Source: Bacteroidales bacterium (lineage in GTDB: Bacteria > Bacteroidota > Bacteroidia > Bacteroidales > P3). From it: a stretch of 51,718 nucleotides of DNA. Below the pieces are notes generated by a model, which saw only the letters and a list, made by a program, of their open reading frames with translations, was not told the origin of the DNA and searched no databases. The DNA lies in NCBI GenBank assembly GCA_009783885.1, contig WRCN01000017.1:1-51718 (forward strand). Direction: 5' to 3'. Positions within the stretch are counted from its first letter, which is position 1. Each line of letters begins with the position of its first letter. A program made the translations under genes and the position numbers. Shown in pieces: positions 1 through 11,000 of this stretch.

Positions 1-1
1 C

Positions 2-112
2 ATTGATTCGACCAAAAGTAGCGAATTGGAGAAACTTATCATCACTTATGTATGTAACGATGTGGTGAGTTCAAGCAGTCTTTTAGAAACGTATATTCTT
101 GTAGGACAATAA
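2..112 (+). CDS. C-terminal end of an upstream gene (partial)
   Basis: An open frame runs from the left edge to a TAA at 110-112 and encodes the last 36 residues of a protein ending in LETYILVGQ. No family can be named from so short a piece. The next gene starts 56 bases later on the same strand and is secreted, so this is probably another member of the same surface-protein cluster; that is inference from position only. Confidence 0.55.
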   Translation: MDSTKSSELEKLIITYVCNDVVSSSSLLETYILVGQ

Positions 113-168
113 TAAAATCAACAGTCATTAAAATATAAGAAACCTAAACATTGAAAAATAAATACATT

Positions 169-2040
169 ATGAAAAGAATTTTAAATACCGGAAAAATGCT
201 CATATTAGCATTGATCTTTGTACTAACTACAAATGTTGTTAATGCTCAACAACAAATTTATAGTGGTTTGAGAGTGCCCCAATTAACCACCTTAGAGCGT
301 GACCAAATTGGTACAGAAGTTGACTCCGAAGCCGCTCGTGGAAAGATGATTTTTAACACGGATTCTCTCGTATTGCAGTATTGGAACGGTGCAGAATGGA
401 TATCTGTTAAAGATGAGCAGGCTATTTTGGAGTACATTACTAACAACATCAACAATACTAACCTTGGTGACAGTATTTTGAATTTCATTACGAACAACTT
501 TGTAGTAACTGTGGACGGTATAGAAATTGTAAGCGGGGACAATACCGTAACCGTTATAGGAGGCAATACAAATGAGCCTGATTTGCGCGTGAATATTGGT
601 GTGATTATCGACAGTTTGATAAACAACTCAACATTTATAGAAAATTTGGTAACTAACCAAACATTCATTGATAGTTTGATCAGCAACTTAACAAACAACG
701 AAACGTTTATCGAAGAGCTGACACTGAACGAATATTTTATCACAAATTTGATCGAAAATCTATTCATCGACCAAACGTTTATGGATTCAATTGTGAACAA
801 TCTATTCCTACATGAAGACTATATCTCTACCTTGATCGAAAACCTGTTCATCAACCAAACGTTTATGGATTCAATTGTGAACAATCTGTTCTTACATGAA
901 GACTATATCTCTACCTTGATCGAAAACCTGTTCATCGACCAAACGTTTATGGATTCAATTGTGAATAATCTGTTTTTGCATGAAGAATTTGTTACCAGTA
1001 TCACTCAAGTATTAGCTCTGAATATAACGCAAGATCTGACTGACAGCATCATGGCCAATGTAAGCATTACGAGTATCGACAATACCGTGAATGTTACCGG
1101 TAGCGGAACAAGCAATATCGACTTGAGCGTGAACGCTACTGTAATCGCCGATAGCATCGCTAACAACTTCTCGGCAACTGTCCTTCGCGACAGCATCAGA
1201 AACCTAATTGTTACAAATCTTCCGCCGGGTATAGAAATTAAAAGTGGCGACAATACTGTAACCGTTATAGGTGGCACATCTCTGGAACCGGACTTGCGTG
1301 TGAATATGGCCGCAATTATCGACAGCTTGATAAACAACTCAACGTTTATCAATAATTTGGTTAATATCTTAACAATTAATGAAACGTTTATCGAAGAGCT
1401 GACACAAAACGAATATTTTATTACTAATCTGATCGAAAATCTGTTCCTTGAGCAAACGTTTATGGATTCTATAGTGAATAATCTATTCTTGCATGAGAAG
1501 TTTATCACCAATATCAGTCAAGTATTAGCGGTGAATATAACACAAGAACTGACTGATAGCATCATGGCTAATGTGACAATAGAGGGTGATTATGGTATTA
1601 CAACAACTGGCAGTGGCACAAGCGACATTAGAGTACAACTTCCTCAGGGGCAATTCCCAAATGATATTTTGGTTTGGGACACCCTAACCAACGCGTGGAG
1701 ACCTGAAACACAAGCTCCAGTCTGGTTTTATATGCCATCAATTGTAATTGATGTGTCACAAAGCGTTACAAATGAGATTATTGACCTATATGCCGAATAT
1801 AGAAAACAGTTTAACACTTTGACTCTCGGACACAGTATTATTGGAAGCCAAGGTGCACCAAGCATCCAGACTGCTACAAGAGTCTATGAGGTACACGAGC
1901 TCAACTTTTACATCATCGGACATGACGCTTCGGTTTTCTATAACGTCAGTATTTCCGATACCGGAGTAATGACCTATAGTGTTAACGCGTCTAATGTTTC
2001 CGAAGAAACATTCATGAATATCGTATTTGTAGTGAAGTAA
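169..2040 (+). CDS. Secreted repeat protein with 14-residue coiled repeats
   Basis: Predicted exported protein of 623 aa. I start it at the ATG at 169, not the in-frame TTG at 151, because MKRIL followed by a hydrophobic stretch and NVVNA-Q is a normal signal peptide (cleavage near residue 26). The mature N-terminus (GLRVPQLTT...MIFNTDSLVLQYWNG) resembles the collar sequence that starts many Bacteroidota tail-fibre-like surface proteins. The middle consists of units near 14 residues with the pattern NLFxxxxFMDSIV, including three nearly identical 84-base tandem copies from 757 to about 990 and another copy near 1435. A larger block starting SGDNTVTVIGG occurs twice. The C-terminal 130 residues look globular. 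The repeats suggest a fibrous, perhaps trimeric stalk; binding target unknown. It lies 48 bases before the giant gene and is probably co-transcribed with it. Confidence 0.75.
   Translation: MKRILNTGKMLILALIFVLTTNVVNAQQQIYSGLRVPQLTTLERDQIGTEVDSEAARGKMIFNTDSLVLQYWNGAEWISVKDEQAILEYITNNINNTNLGDSILNFITNNFVVTVDGIEIVSGDNTVTVIGGNTNEPDLRVNIGVIIDSLINNSTFIENLVTNQTFIDSLISNLTNNETFIEELTLNEYFITNLIENLFIDQTFMDSIVNNLFLHEDYISTLIENLFINQTFMDSIVNNLFLHEDYISTLIENLFIDQTFMDSIVNNLFLHEEFVTSITQVLALNITQDLTDSIMANVSITSIDNTVNVTGSGTSNIDLSVNATVIADSIANNFSATVLRDSIRNLIVTNLPPGIEIKSGDNTVTVIGGTSLEPDLRVNMAAIIDSLINNSTFINNLVNILTINETFIEELTQNEYFITNLIENLFLEQTFMDSIVNNLFLHEKFITNISQVLAVNITQELTDSIMANVTIEGDYGITTTGSGTSDIRVQLPQGQFPNDILVWDTLTNAWRPETQAPVWFYMPSIVIDVSQSVTNEIIDLYAEYRKQFNTLTLGHSIIGSQGAPSIQTATRVYEVHELNFYIIGHDASVFYNVSISDTGVMTYSVNASNVSEETFMNIVFVVK
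757..990 (+). repeat. 84-bp in-frame tandem repeat, about 2.8 copies
   Basis: Units begin at 757, 841 and 925, the last one diverging after about 60 bases. Each encodes 28 residues, i.e. two 14-residue halves. The near identity of the first two copies implies recent duplication and possible length variation between strains. Confidence 0.85.
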
Positions 2041-2088
2041 TCTTCCCTTATTAATAATCATTTACAGGGAAAATAAAAAATTTGTATT

Positions 2089-5000
2089 ATGAAGCAACAT
2101 AAAATACATTTAAAATTTGTGGTAGCTGTAATCCTATCATTTTTTGGAATGTTTGCAGTAACTCACGCCCAGTCACCCGGAGGAATAAATATGGTTGCCG
2201 GCGGCTACCGCTTGGATTTGTGGATAGACGGAAACAGCGCCAACGGTGCCATTACTACTTGGGCAAATTTGGCTCCTGCCACCCATACCTTCCAAGGAAC
2301 AAGCGGTACCGGAGGAAACCCTACTGTACAAAATTCAAGATTTAATTTTCACAGAGAACTAAATTTTGCACCAAGCAATCAGTTGCGCGCCAATGGCGTT
2401 ATAGACGTTGTGCAAGAAACAGGATACTATGTTTTTGCAGTGTCAGAAAACAGAGGTGGAAGCGGAATATTGGTTACCTATAACTGTCGATCTTGTACTG
2501 ATGCCAATCAACTACAGGCAAGAAATGCAAGTTTACGCTGGGAAAATTCGAATACGCTTGGCGTGCGGTGGAACAGCGGAAATACTAACATTGCCCCTCA
2601 CAGTAGCCTTTCTACCGCCAATGATGCTAATTATGCCATTGCGTCGTTAAATGTATGGAATGCCCCTTCAGGCGGTATAGCACAGGTGGCTGTAAACGGA
2701 CAAATTTCGGGAGGCACGACAATTCCGGGAATTACTATTGTAGATGGCAGAACATTTACTATCGGACAGGGAAACAGCGCAGGAGCAAACTGTGTAAATC
2801 AAGGCAATCAATTTGATGGTAATATGCAAGAACTCATTGTAATGCGTGGACCGGCGTTGATGTCCGATGCCGATGTTAGAAAAATCCATTCTTATCTTGC
2901 CATCAAATACGGTATCACTTTGGAAAGCGACTACAGCAATTCCGACGAAACCACTGTTTGGAATAGAACTACCAACGAGAACTACAACAACCATATTTTC
3001 GGTATTGCACGCGACGATGCATCGGGCTTGTATCAAGTACAAAGCCAAAGCGTTGAATCGGATTTAATAACTCTATATAAAGGTACGTTAGCTACATTAA
3101 ACAGCAATAATCCAACTTTTAGAAACGGATTCAACAACGACAAAACATTCGTAATGCTCGGCTCCAACGGACTATCGGGCTATCAAAGTATAACCGAAGT
3201 TCCTGCCGGTACGGGGAGCTTTCTAAACGGCTCTATTGGCAGAGGTTTCGATGTGCAAAGCAATATCGTGTATAAAGCGCAAGTAGTCGGTGGTGGTCAA
3301 ACAGTTAACATGGATGTAAACGATCCGCTTGCTCTTTACGTGTTGGTTTCTTCAAGATCAGATTTCGAACCTAACGTTACTCGTGCTTATGCTATCAACA
3401 GTGGAACAGCGAGCAACGTGGTGATCAACGATGGCGAATACATTACGCTGGTTTTTAATCTGCAAGATTTCTCTTTTGGAGCAATCAATGCCTCTGTTGT
3501 TGCTTGGCTAACGCCCGACAGTTATAATGCTTCCGGAACATGGACAAACCATATCACATCAGGTGGAATAGGCAATTTCATAAGCCAGCAAACAGCCCCT
3601 GTAAGAGGTACTACAGGCGGATATAACTTTCATCCGGTTGTTACATTTAGCAAAACGGCTACTGCCAACTCGAATACCCGTCTTTTTTCACAACTGCCGA
3701 TTGGCATAACTGCAAACGATAATGTAACCACGATTTTTGTATTTCAAAGAAGAAACACGCAAACCAATAACTCTCTCATAGGCTTTGGTAACACTGCTGT
3801 TGGAGCCACCGGTAGAGGACTTTGGTTTGCAACTGCAAACAGTAATACCCTTACTTCCGGATGGAGTGGCACCCAGAGAACAATAGGAGATATCGAAAAC
3901 GGAATACTGATTGTAGATAATCCAAACGCAGCAGGCGGCATCAACCGATTGAACATTTATAACAATGGAATACGAACAGATTTTGCATCGCAACAATGGA
4001 ACGGAACTACTAACAATACAAACGGATTGGTAGCTCTCGGCGCTATTCAAAACAATGCAACTAATACTTCCGGGCAAGGTTTTCAAGGCGATATACAGGA
4101 AGTAATCTTGATAAAAAATCCGGGTAACGGAAATCTTAATCCTATCGACCTGCAAAAAATTCACTCCTATCTTGCGATCAAATACGGCATTTCTTTAAAT
4201 CGTAACGATGACGATGGCGATAACGAAGACTATATCAGTTCAACAAGTGAAACGATATGGAACAGGAGCATTAACGCAGGTTACAACAACCACATTTTCG
4301 GTATCGGACGCGACGATGCATCGCGCTTGAATCAAGTACAAAGCCGCAATTCGGAATCAGATTTTATTACATTGTATAAAGGTACACTCAATACGCTTAA
4401 CAATAATGCCGCTACTTTGTTTGCCAACGACAAAACATTTGTGATAGTCGGCTCCAACGGAGCATCGGGGTATCAAAACGTAACAGAACAGCCTGCCGGT
4501 ACGGTATTTGCCAACGGCGCTATTGCTCGCGGCTTCGATGTGCAGAGCAATACCATATATAGAGCACAAGTAACCGGTGGCGCTCAAACCGTTAACATAG
4601 ACGTGAATGATCCGCTTGCCATGTATGTGTTGGTTTCCTCAGAGTCGGATTTTAGAGCCGATATCACTCATGTTTACGAAATCAATGGTCAAACGGCAAG
4701 CAACGTGGTGATCAACAATGGTCAATATATCACATTAGGCTTTAACCTGCACGATTTTGCATCTTCAAAAGCCTGTGGAGCGATTAACACCTCTTTTGTT
4801 GCTTGGCTTACACCAAGTAATTATACACCCGGAACGTGGAATAACTTGATTACATCAGGTGGGATAGGCAATTTTACAGCTGCCGCTCCTGCAACTCCTC
4901 CCACATTAGGAGAAAATGGATATAACTATCATCAGGCTATTAACTTTACTAGGACAGGTACAGCTGCACCGAACCGCCTTTTTTCGCAACAGTCGATGGG

Positions 5001-8000
5001 CATAACTGCAAACGACAACGTAACTACAATTTTTGTATTTCAAAAAGACAACACATCGCTGGCAAATAACTCTCTCATAAGCTTTAGCAACACTGCAGTT
5101 GGCGCCACTGCCAGAGCACTGTATTGGGCAACCGCCAACAGTAATACCCTCACTTCTGCTTGGGGCTCAACGATAACAATAGGAGATATGGGAAGAGGGA
5201 TATTAACCGTAGATCATCCAAACATTGCAGGAGGCTATGACGAAATGAACGTTTACAATAATGGAGCAGAAACATCATACACGTCTCGAGCATGGGGAAC
5301 TCCTACTGTAGGAACCGGGCAGGTGGCTATCGGCGCTATTCGAAACGACAATACTGCTGTCAGTAACGGTTTTCAAGGCAATATACAGGAAGTCATCTTG
5401 ATAAAGAATCCGGGCAACGGTAATGTTGACCCTATCGACCTGCAAAAAATCCATTCCTATCTTTCCATAAAATATGCTATTCCGTTGGATAATAATGATG
5501 ATTATATCAATTCATCAGGAGAAACAATATGGGATAGAAGGGTCAATACAGGTTACAATACCCATATTTTTGGTATTGGACGAGACGACATGTCGCGCCT
5601 CTATCAGGTACAAAGCCGCAGTACGGAATCTAATTTGATAACCTTATATAAAGGTACGCTCAACCCATCATTAAACGACAACAATCCGGCATTTAACAAT
5701 ACATCACTCGGATTTGCCAACGACAAAACATTTGTTATACTCGGCTCTAATGGATTGTCGGGCTATCAAAACGTAGCCGAACATCTTACCGGTAGCACAG
5801 AGTTCGTCAGCGGCGCTCTTACTCGCGGCTTCAATGTGCAAAGTAATACAATATACAAAGCACAGGTAACCGGCGGTGTTCAAACCGTTAACATAGACGT
5901 AAGCGACCCGCTTGCCATCTATGTATTGGTTTCCTCAAGATCGGATTTTAGACCAAATACCACCCGTGTTTACGACATCAATAGTAGCCAAACAGCAAAC
6001 AACGTGGCGATCAACAATGGCGAATATATCACATTAGTCTTTAATCGGGAGGATTTTCTATCAAGTGTTTCAGGAGCACTCAACACCTCTTTTGTTGCCT
6101 GGCTTACACCCGACAGTTATAACGCCGGTACGTGGACAAACCATATTACACCAGGCGGAATAGGCAACTTTTCAGGAGCCTCCACTGCTCCTATAAAGGG
6201 AAATACAGGCGGATATAATTTTCATCCCGTAGTAACGTTCAACAAGGCAAGTCAAGCTGCTGCACCGAATCGAATTCAATCGGCACAGCCGCTGAGTATC
6301 ACTGCGAACGATAATGTTACAACGATTTTCGTGTTCCAACGAAATTCAACAAGTCTTTGGGAATTTTTAATAGGTTTTGGCCCTAACGGCGACAATAATG
6401 CAATGTCATGGCGTACTGCCAATAATGATAATCTTAGTTTGCATTGGCCGGGTGGTACAGAAAGAATTCTTGGAGCAGTGAGAAACGGAATACTGGCAGT
6501 AAGTAACTCAAATACCACTGCAACCGCTGCTCAAGAAGGAACGCGCGTATACAGAAATGGATTCAGAACTGCGATTGCTACAGGTCCGCTTACCCGGAAC
6601 GGACAAGTATCAATTGGTGGTAGAACTAACGGCGATTATGGCTATATAGGTAACATACAAGAAGTGATCCTGGTAAAACAATCCGGAAACGGACATATTG
6701 ATCCTACCGACCTGCAAAAAATCCACTCCTACCTTTCCATTAAATACGGTATTCCGTTGAATAATAACGATTACTATCTCAATTCGATAGGAGAAATAAT
6801 ATGGGATAGAAGTCTTAATGCAGGTTATAACACCAATATTTTCGGTATCGGTCGAGACGATATGTCGCGCCTCTATCAGGTGCAAAGCCGCAGCACGGAA
6901 TCCAATCTAATAACCTTACATAAAGGTACACTTGCGGGATTAAACGACGAAAATTCGGCATTTGGCAACGGATTTGCCGATGACAAAACATTCGTGATAC
7001 TTGGAGCCGACAATACTTCGGTCGGATACACGCAAATTCTCGAAGAGTATCCGGCAGACGCATTTATTGGCGGTGTTGGATCCGAAATCATCAATGTACG
7101 AACTGCTATTTCATACAAATCGCAAGTAAGCGGCGGAAGCAGAACACAAACAGTGAACATAAGCACAAATGATCCACTTGTGGAGTATGTATTGGTTTCC
7201 ACTGTACCTCATTTTGCACCGAGCAATACCCGTATTTATCCTATTGTAGCCCAAACAGCAAACAATGTGGTTATCAACAATGGCGCATACATTACATTTG
7301 CACGCTCTATGAATTTGGATGAAGTGCCATTTGGCGCTATCAATACCTCTTCTGTTGTGGCTTGGCTAACGCCCGACAGTTATAACGGCACAGGTACGTG
7401 GACAAACTTGATTACTGATGGAATAGGCAATTTTACGCACCAGCAAGTAGCTCCCGTAAAATCCAATTTTGGTGGATATAATTTTCATCCGATAGTCAGG
7501 TTTTCAAAAACAGCCGCCGCTGCTGCACCTAACCGTCTTTTTTCGGAACAACCTATTGGCATAACTGCAAACGATAATGTAACCACCATTTTTGTTTTCC
7601 AAAGAGCAAATAGACTTGTACCCGCCACTCTAATGGGCTTTAGTAATGTTGCCTTAGGAGCCACGGCCAGAGGGCTGTGGTTTCCGACTGCCAACAGTGG
7701 TGCGCTTACTTCCGGATGGGGGGGCTCTACTCGAACAATGGGGACTGTCGCAAACGGAATCCTGACCATAGATAATCCAAACGCAGCAGGGGGAGCCAAC
7801 CAAGTTAACCTTCATAATAATGGGCTAATTAGATCATACGCGTCTCAACAATGGAATGGCACCGCTAATGCGGGAACCGGACGAGTGGCACTCGGCGCTC
7901 TTCGAAATGATGCCACAGCTCTTAACGGTTTTCAGGGTTTTATGCAGGAAGTAATCCTGATCAAAAAACCGAACAACGGAAATATCAATTCGCTCGACTT

Positions 8001-11000
8001 GCAAAAAATTCATTCCTATCTTGCTATTAAATACGGTATGACCTTGGAAAACAACGATAACTATGTGGATTCAAAAGGACAAACGGTGTGGGGAAGAGAC
8101 CCGAACTATAACCGCGATATCTTTGGTATTGGACGAGACGATATTACAAGCCTCTTTCAAAAACAATCACGTAGTATAAATTCAAATGGTTTGACAGCCT
8201 TTGTAGGTAACAGGCTTGAAAATCTCAATAGCGAGAATACGGGAACTCTCGGAAACATGCAATACCTGATGTTTGGACGTCACATCTACGACCAAGCTGC
8301 ATCGCGGCTTACAGAAGCGGAGGTCATCAACGATGAAAGCGATTTCGCAAATGGCCCGGCGGATAACGACATTTTATTTGATGCTCAAAGTACCAGATAC
8401 AAAGCACAGGTGACGGGTGCATCGTCAATAACGGTGAATCTGATGACACAGAGTTCTCTCTTTTCACACGTTCTTCTTTCTAAAACCGATGCGTTTAATG
8501 ATAAATCCATCATGAAAATTTATTCCCTTGAGGACGGCGTTGCAAAAGTAGATATTGATTTGGAATACCGCTACATTAAATTTATCGGCTTTGAAAAAGG
8601 ACCCGGCGGAGTAAAAGAAAATTTATTTTTATGGTTGAAGAGTGACGACATAAATTCGTTAAACATCGTTCACCTTGGTTCCGATGCAGGAGGGCTCGAA
8701 AACGTTAGCAATAGTTTCTTTGATGATCCCGATGCAGTACCGACTGTTGCTGCGTGGAGCGACTTGCTGCGTGACCAAGGCGGAAGCCACGTATGGGAGT
8801 ATATTAGAGGATCCGGTGGTGACAATGAGCAAATACGCAGACCAATATATACCGAATCGCACCGCTTAATGAACTATAAGCCCAGCATACGTTTTTGGGG
8901 GAATGGAACTTACCAAGCCTACTTGCGTAATCTAAACGCTCTCGCAGCAAACTCGACAACGCATACTGCTTTCTTTTTGATGAATAATAACTTTAGCGCC
9001 GCCAGTAGAATATATCAAATGGGATTTAGAGCAAATACACTGGTACCCAGCGCCACCAGTGGTTATGCCGCGTGGGGCCCGACCTATGGAGTAGAAAGAA
9101 TTACCAATACTACAGGCGCCGGACGCTATAGAGGACAAAGTGGTACGCCAACCGGAACTCAAGGTATATTTACTACAGGAAATACCACGATTACAAGTTA
9201 TTATGTTAGAAACGCTAATCCTAACGCGGGAGTTACGTTCCGTTTTAACGGACAGCAACAATTTGCGAGCGGAACTTCGACTACAAACTTCAATACCAAT
9301 TCTACTCTTGGAGCAGGAATTGGTCGGGATAGATCCATCATAGGATTTATAAGTGAAGTGATTCTATACCAAGGAATAATAACAGAAGGACCCGATGGCG
9401 CTGCAAAACAAAATGCCATAGAATCTTATTTGGCATTAAAATATGGTATTACGCTGAGACCTACTACTAATGCTAATCGCAGATTTGATTATAAATTTTC
9501 AAATGGCGAACCAATTTGGCTCGGTGAAACAGGTGCGCAACACTATGGAAATTATTACAATCGTGTAGCATCGGTTATTCGCGACGACATCGCAGACCTT
9601 GATAACCGCCACTCCATTTCTACCAACGTAGGCTCATTATTGCATCTCGGTGTGGCAGGTACATTCTTAGATGTTGATGGTCGCGGAGATGTAGGAATGT
9701 TGGCAGATTTTGAAGCGGTTACTTTCGGCGATAACAACGCCACCGGTTTTACCCCTGTGCAAGATGATGAATGCGGTTCTATTAACGAAAGATTCAATAG
9801 AATATGGCTCATACACAAACAAACTAAAGATAATCGTCCGATAACAATGCTTGTCGGAGCGCAAGACAACAGAGGCTATAATATTGGCGATGAAGCAACC
9901 GTCCTTGAAAGAAGTTACTACGCCAGACTGACCGGAAGCCACAAGTTGTATATGCTTGTAGCCAATAATGAGGCAGATATTATGAATAACACTTACAAGC
10001 AAGTAGTTCCTATGACTTTCCGAAACGGCGTATGGCAATGCAGTTACACGTTCACGGAAGAAGACACCTATATTACTTTCGGTACCAACACAAACACTAC
10101 AGGCTGCATGTATAGTGAAGGAGAAGTTTTTGAAGGTTCGAGAAAATTCAGCTGGTCACAATGGACGCGAGCATTTGCCAATCAACCTGCAACAAGCGCC
10201 GGAAGAACGTATTCCATAACCGACCTCGTAGATCTTGATGGTGATGTAGTTGTAACAAAAACAGAAGTAATATACCCACAAGGCGTAGGAACAACCCGCT
10301 ATAATCCGATAGTTACCAATGCACCTGAAGCTAGGAGCTTGCATATTCGCCGTAACAATGCGGTTAACGAAGCCTGTATGAGCAACGTTGAGATCCGGAT
10401 TACGTTTGATAGACCCGTTATTCCCGAATTTACAATTTCCGGTATTGATATGGTAAGATCCGGTTCAGACAACTCGACCGAGATTGTAGAGGTAGTCGGA
10501 TATTGCGACGGTAATATTTTTGTACCCAATATTACAGCCGCCGATAATACATCTCGAGGTCGCCTCACTATAAATGGCAACACGATTACATCACATGTAA
10601 GAGCCTCCGCAAATGCACGCGAACGAAGAAATATGGCTTATGTAGCATTTGAAGGCGGAACAAGAGAAATCGTAATTAGATATAGAACTTCGCACAACCT
10701 TCCACGTGCTAGAGAGATATTTATTTCGCCGATAACCGTTCGCACCGTACCACCTGCACCACCTATAAATGAAGACGGAATGTCGTTTGTAAAACAGGCG
10801 AATACGCGAGAAATAACTACTTGCGAATCGGTAGAATACTCATTTTTTATCGAAAACACAAATTGTGATGATAAATATGTGCAGTTTTTAGACACACTGC
10901 CTGAGTATATGACATGGGATGCAGAATCGCTGGTTTTAGATACTACTAACGCTTTGCACAACAAAGAAATACGCATCAATAACTACGCTGAAAACCGCTT

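Noticed and set aside
258-1511. Long minus-strand open frames opposite the 623-aa gene (258-800 and 1005-1511)
   Set aside because: They mirror the repetitive coding strand, lack start context or motifs, and repeat only because the plus-strand protein repeats.
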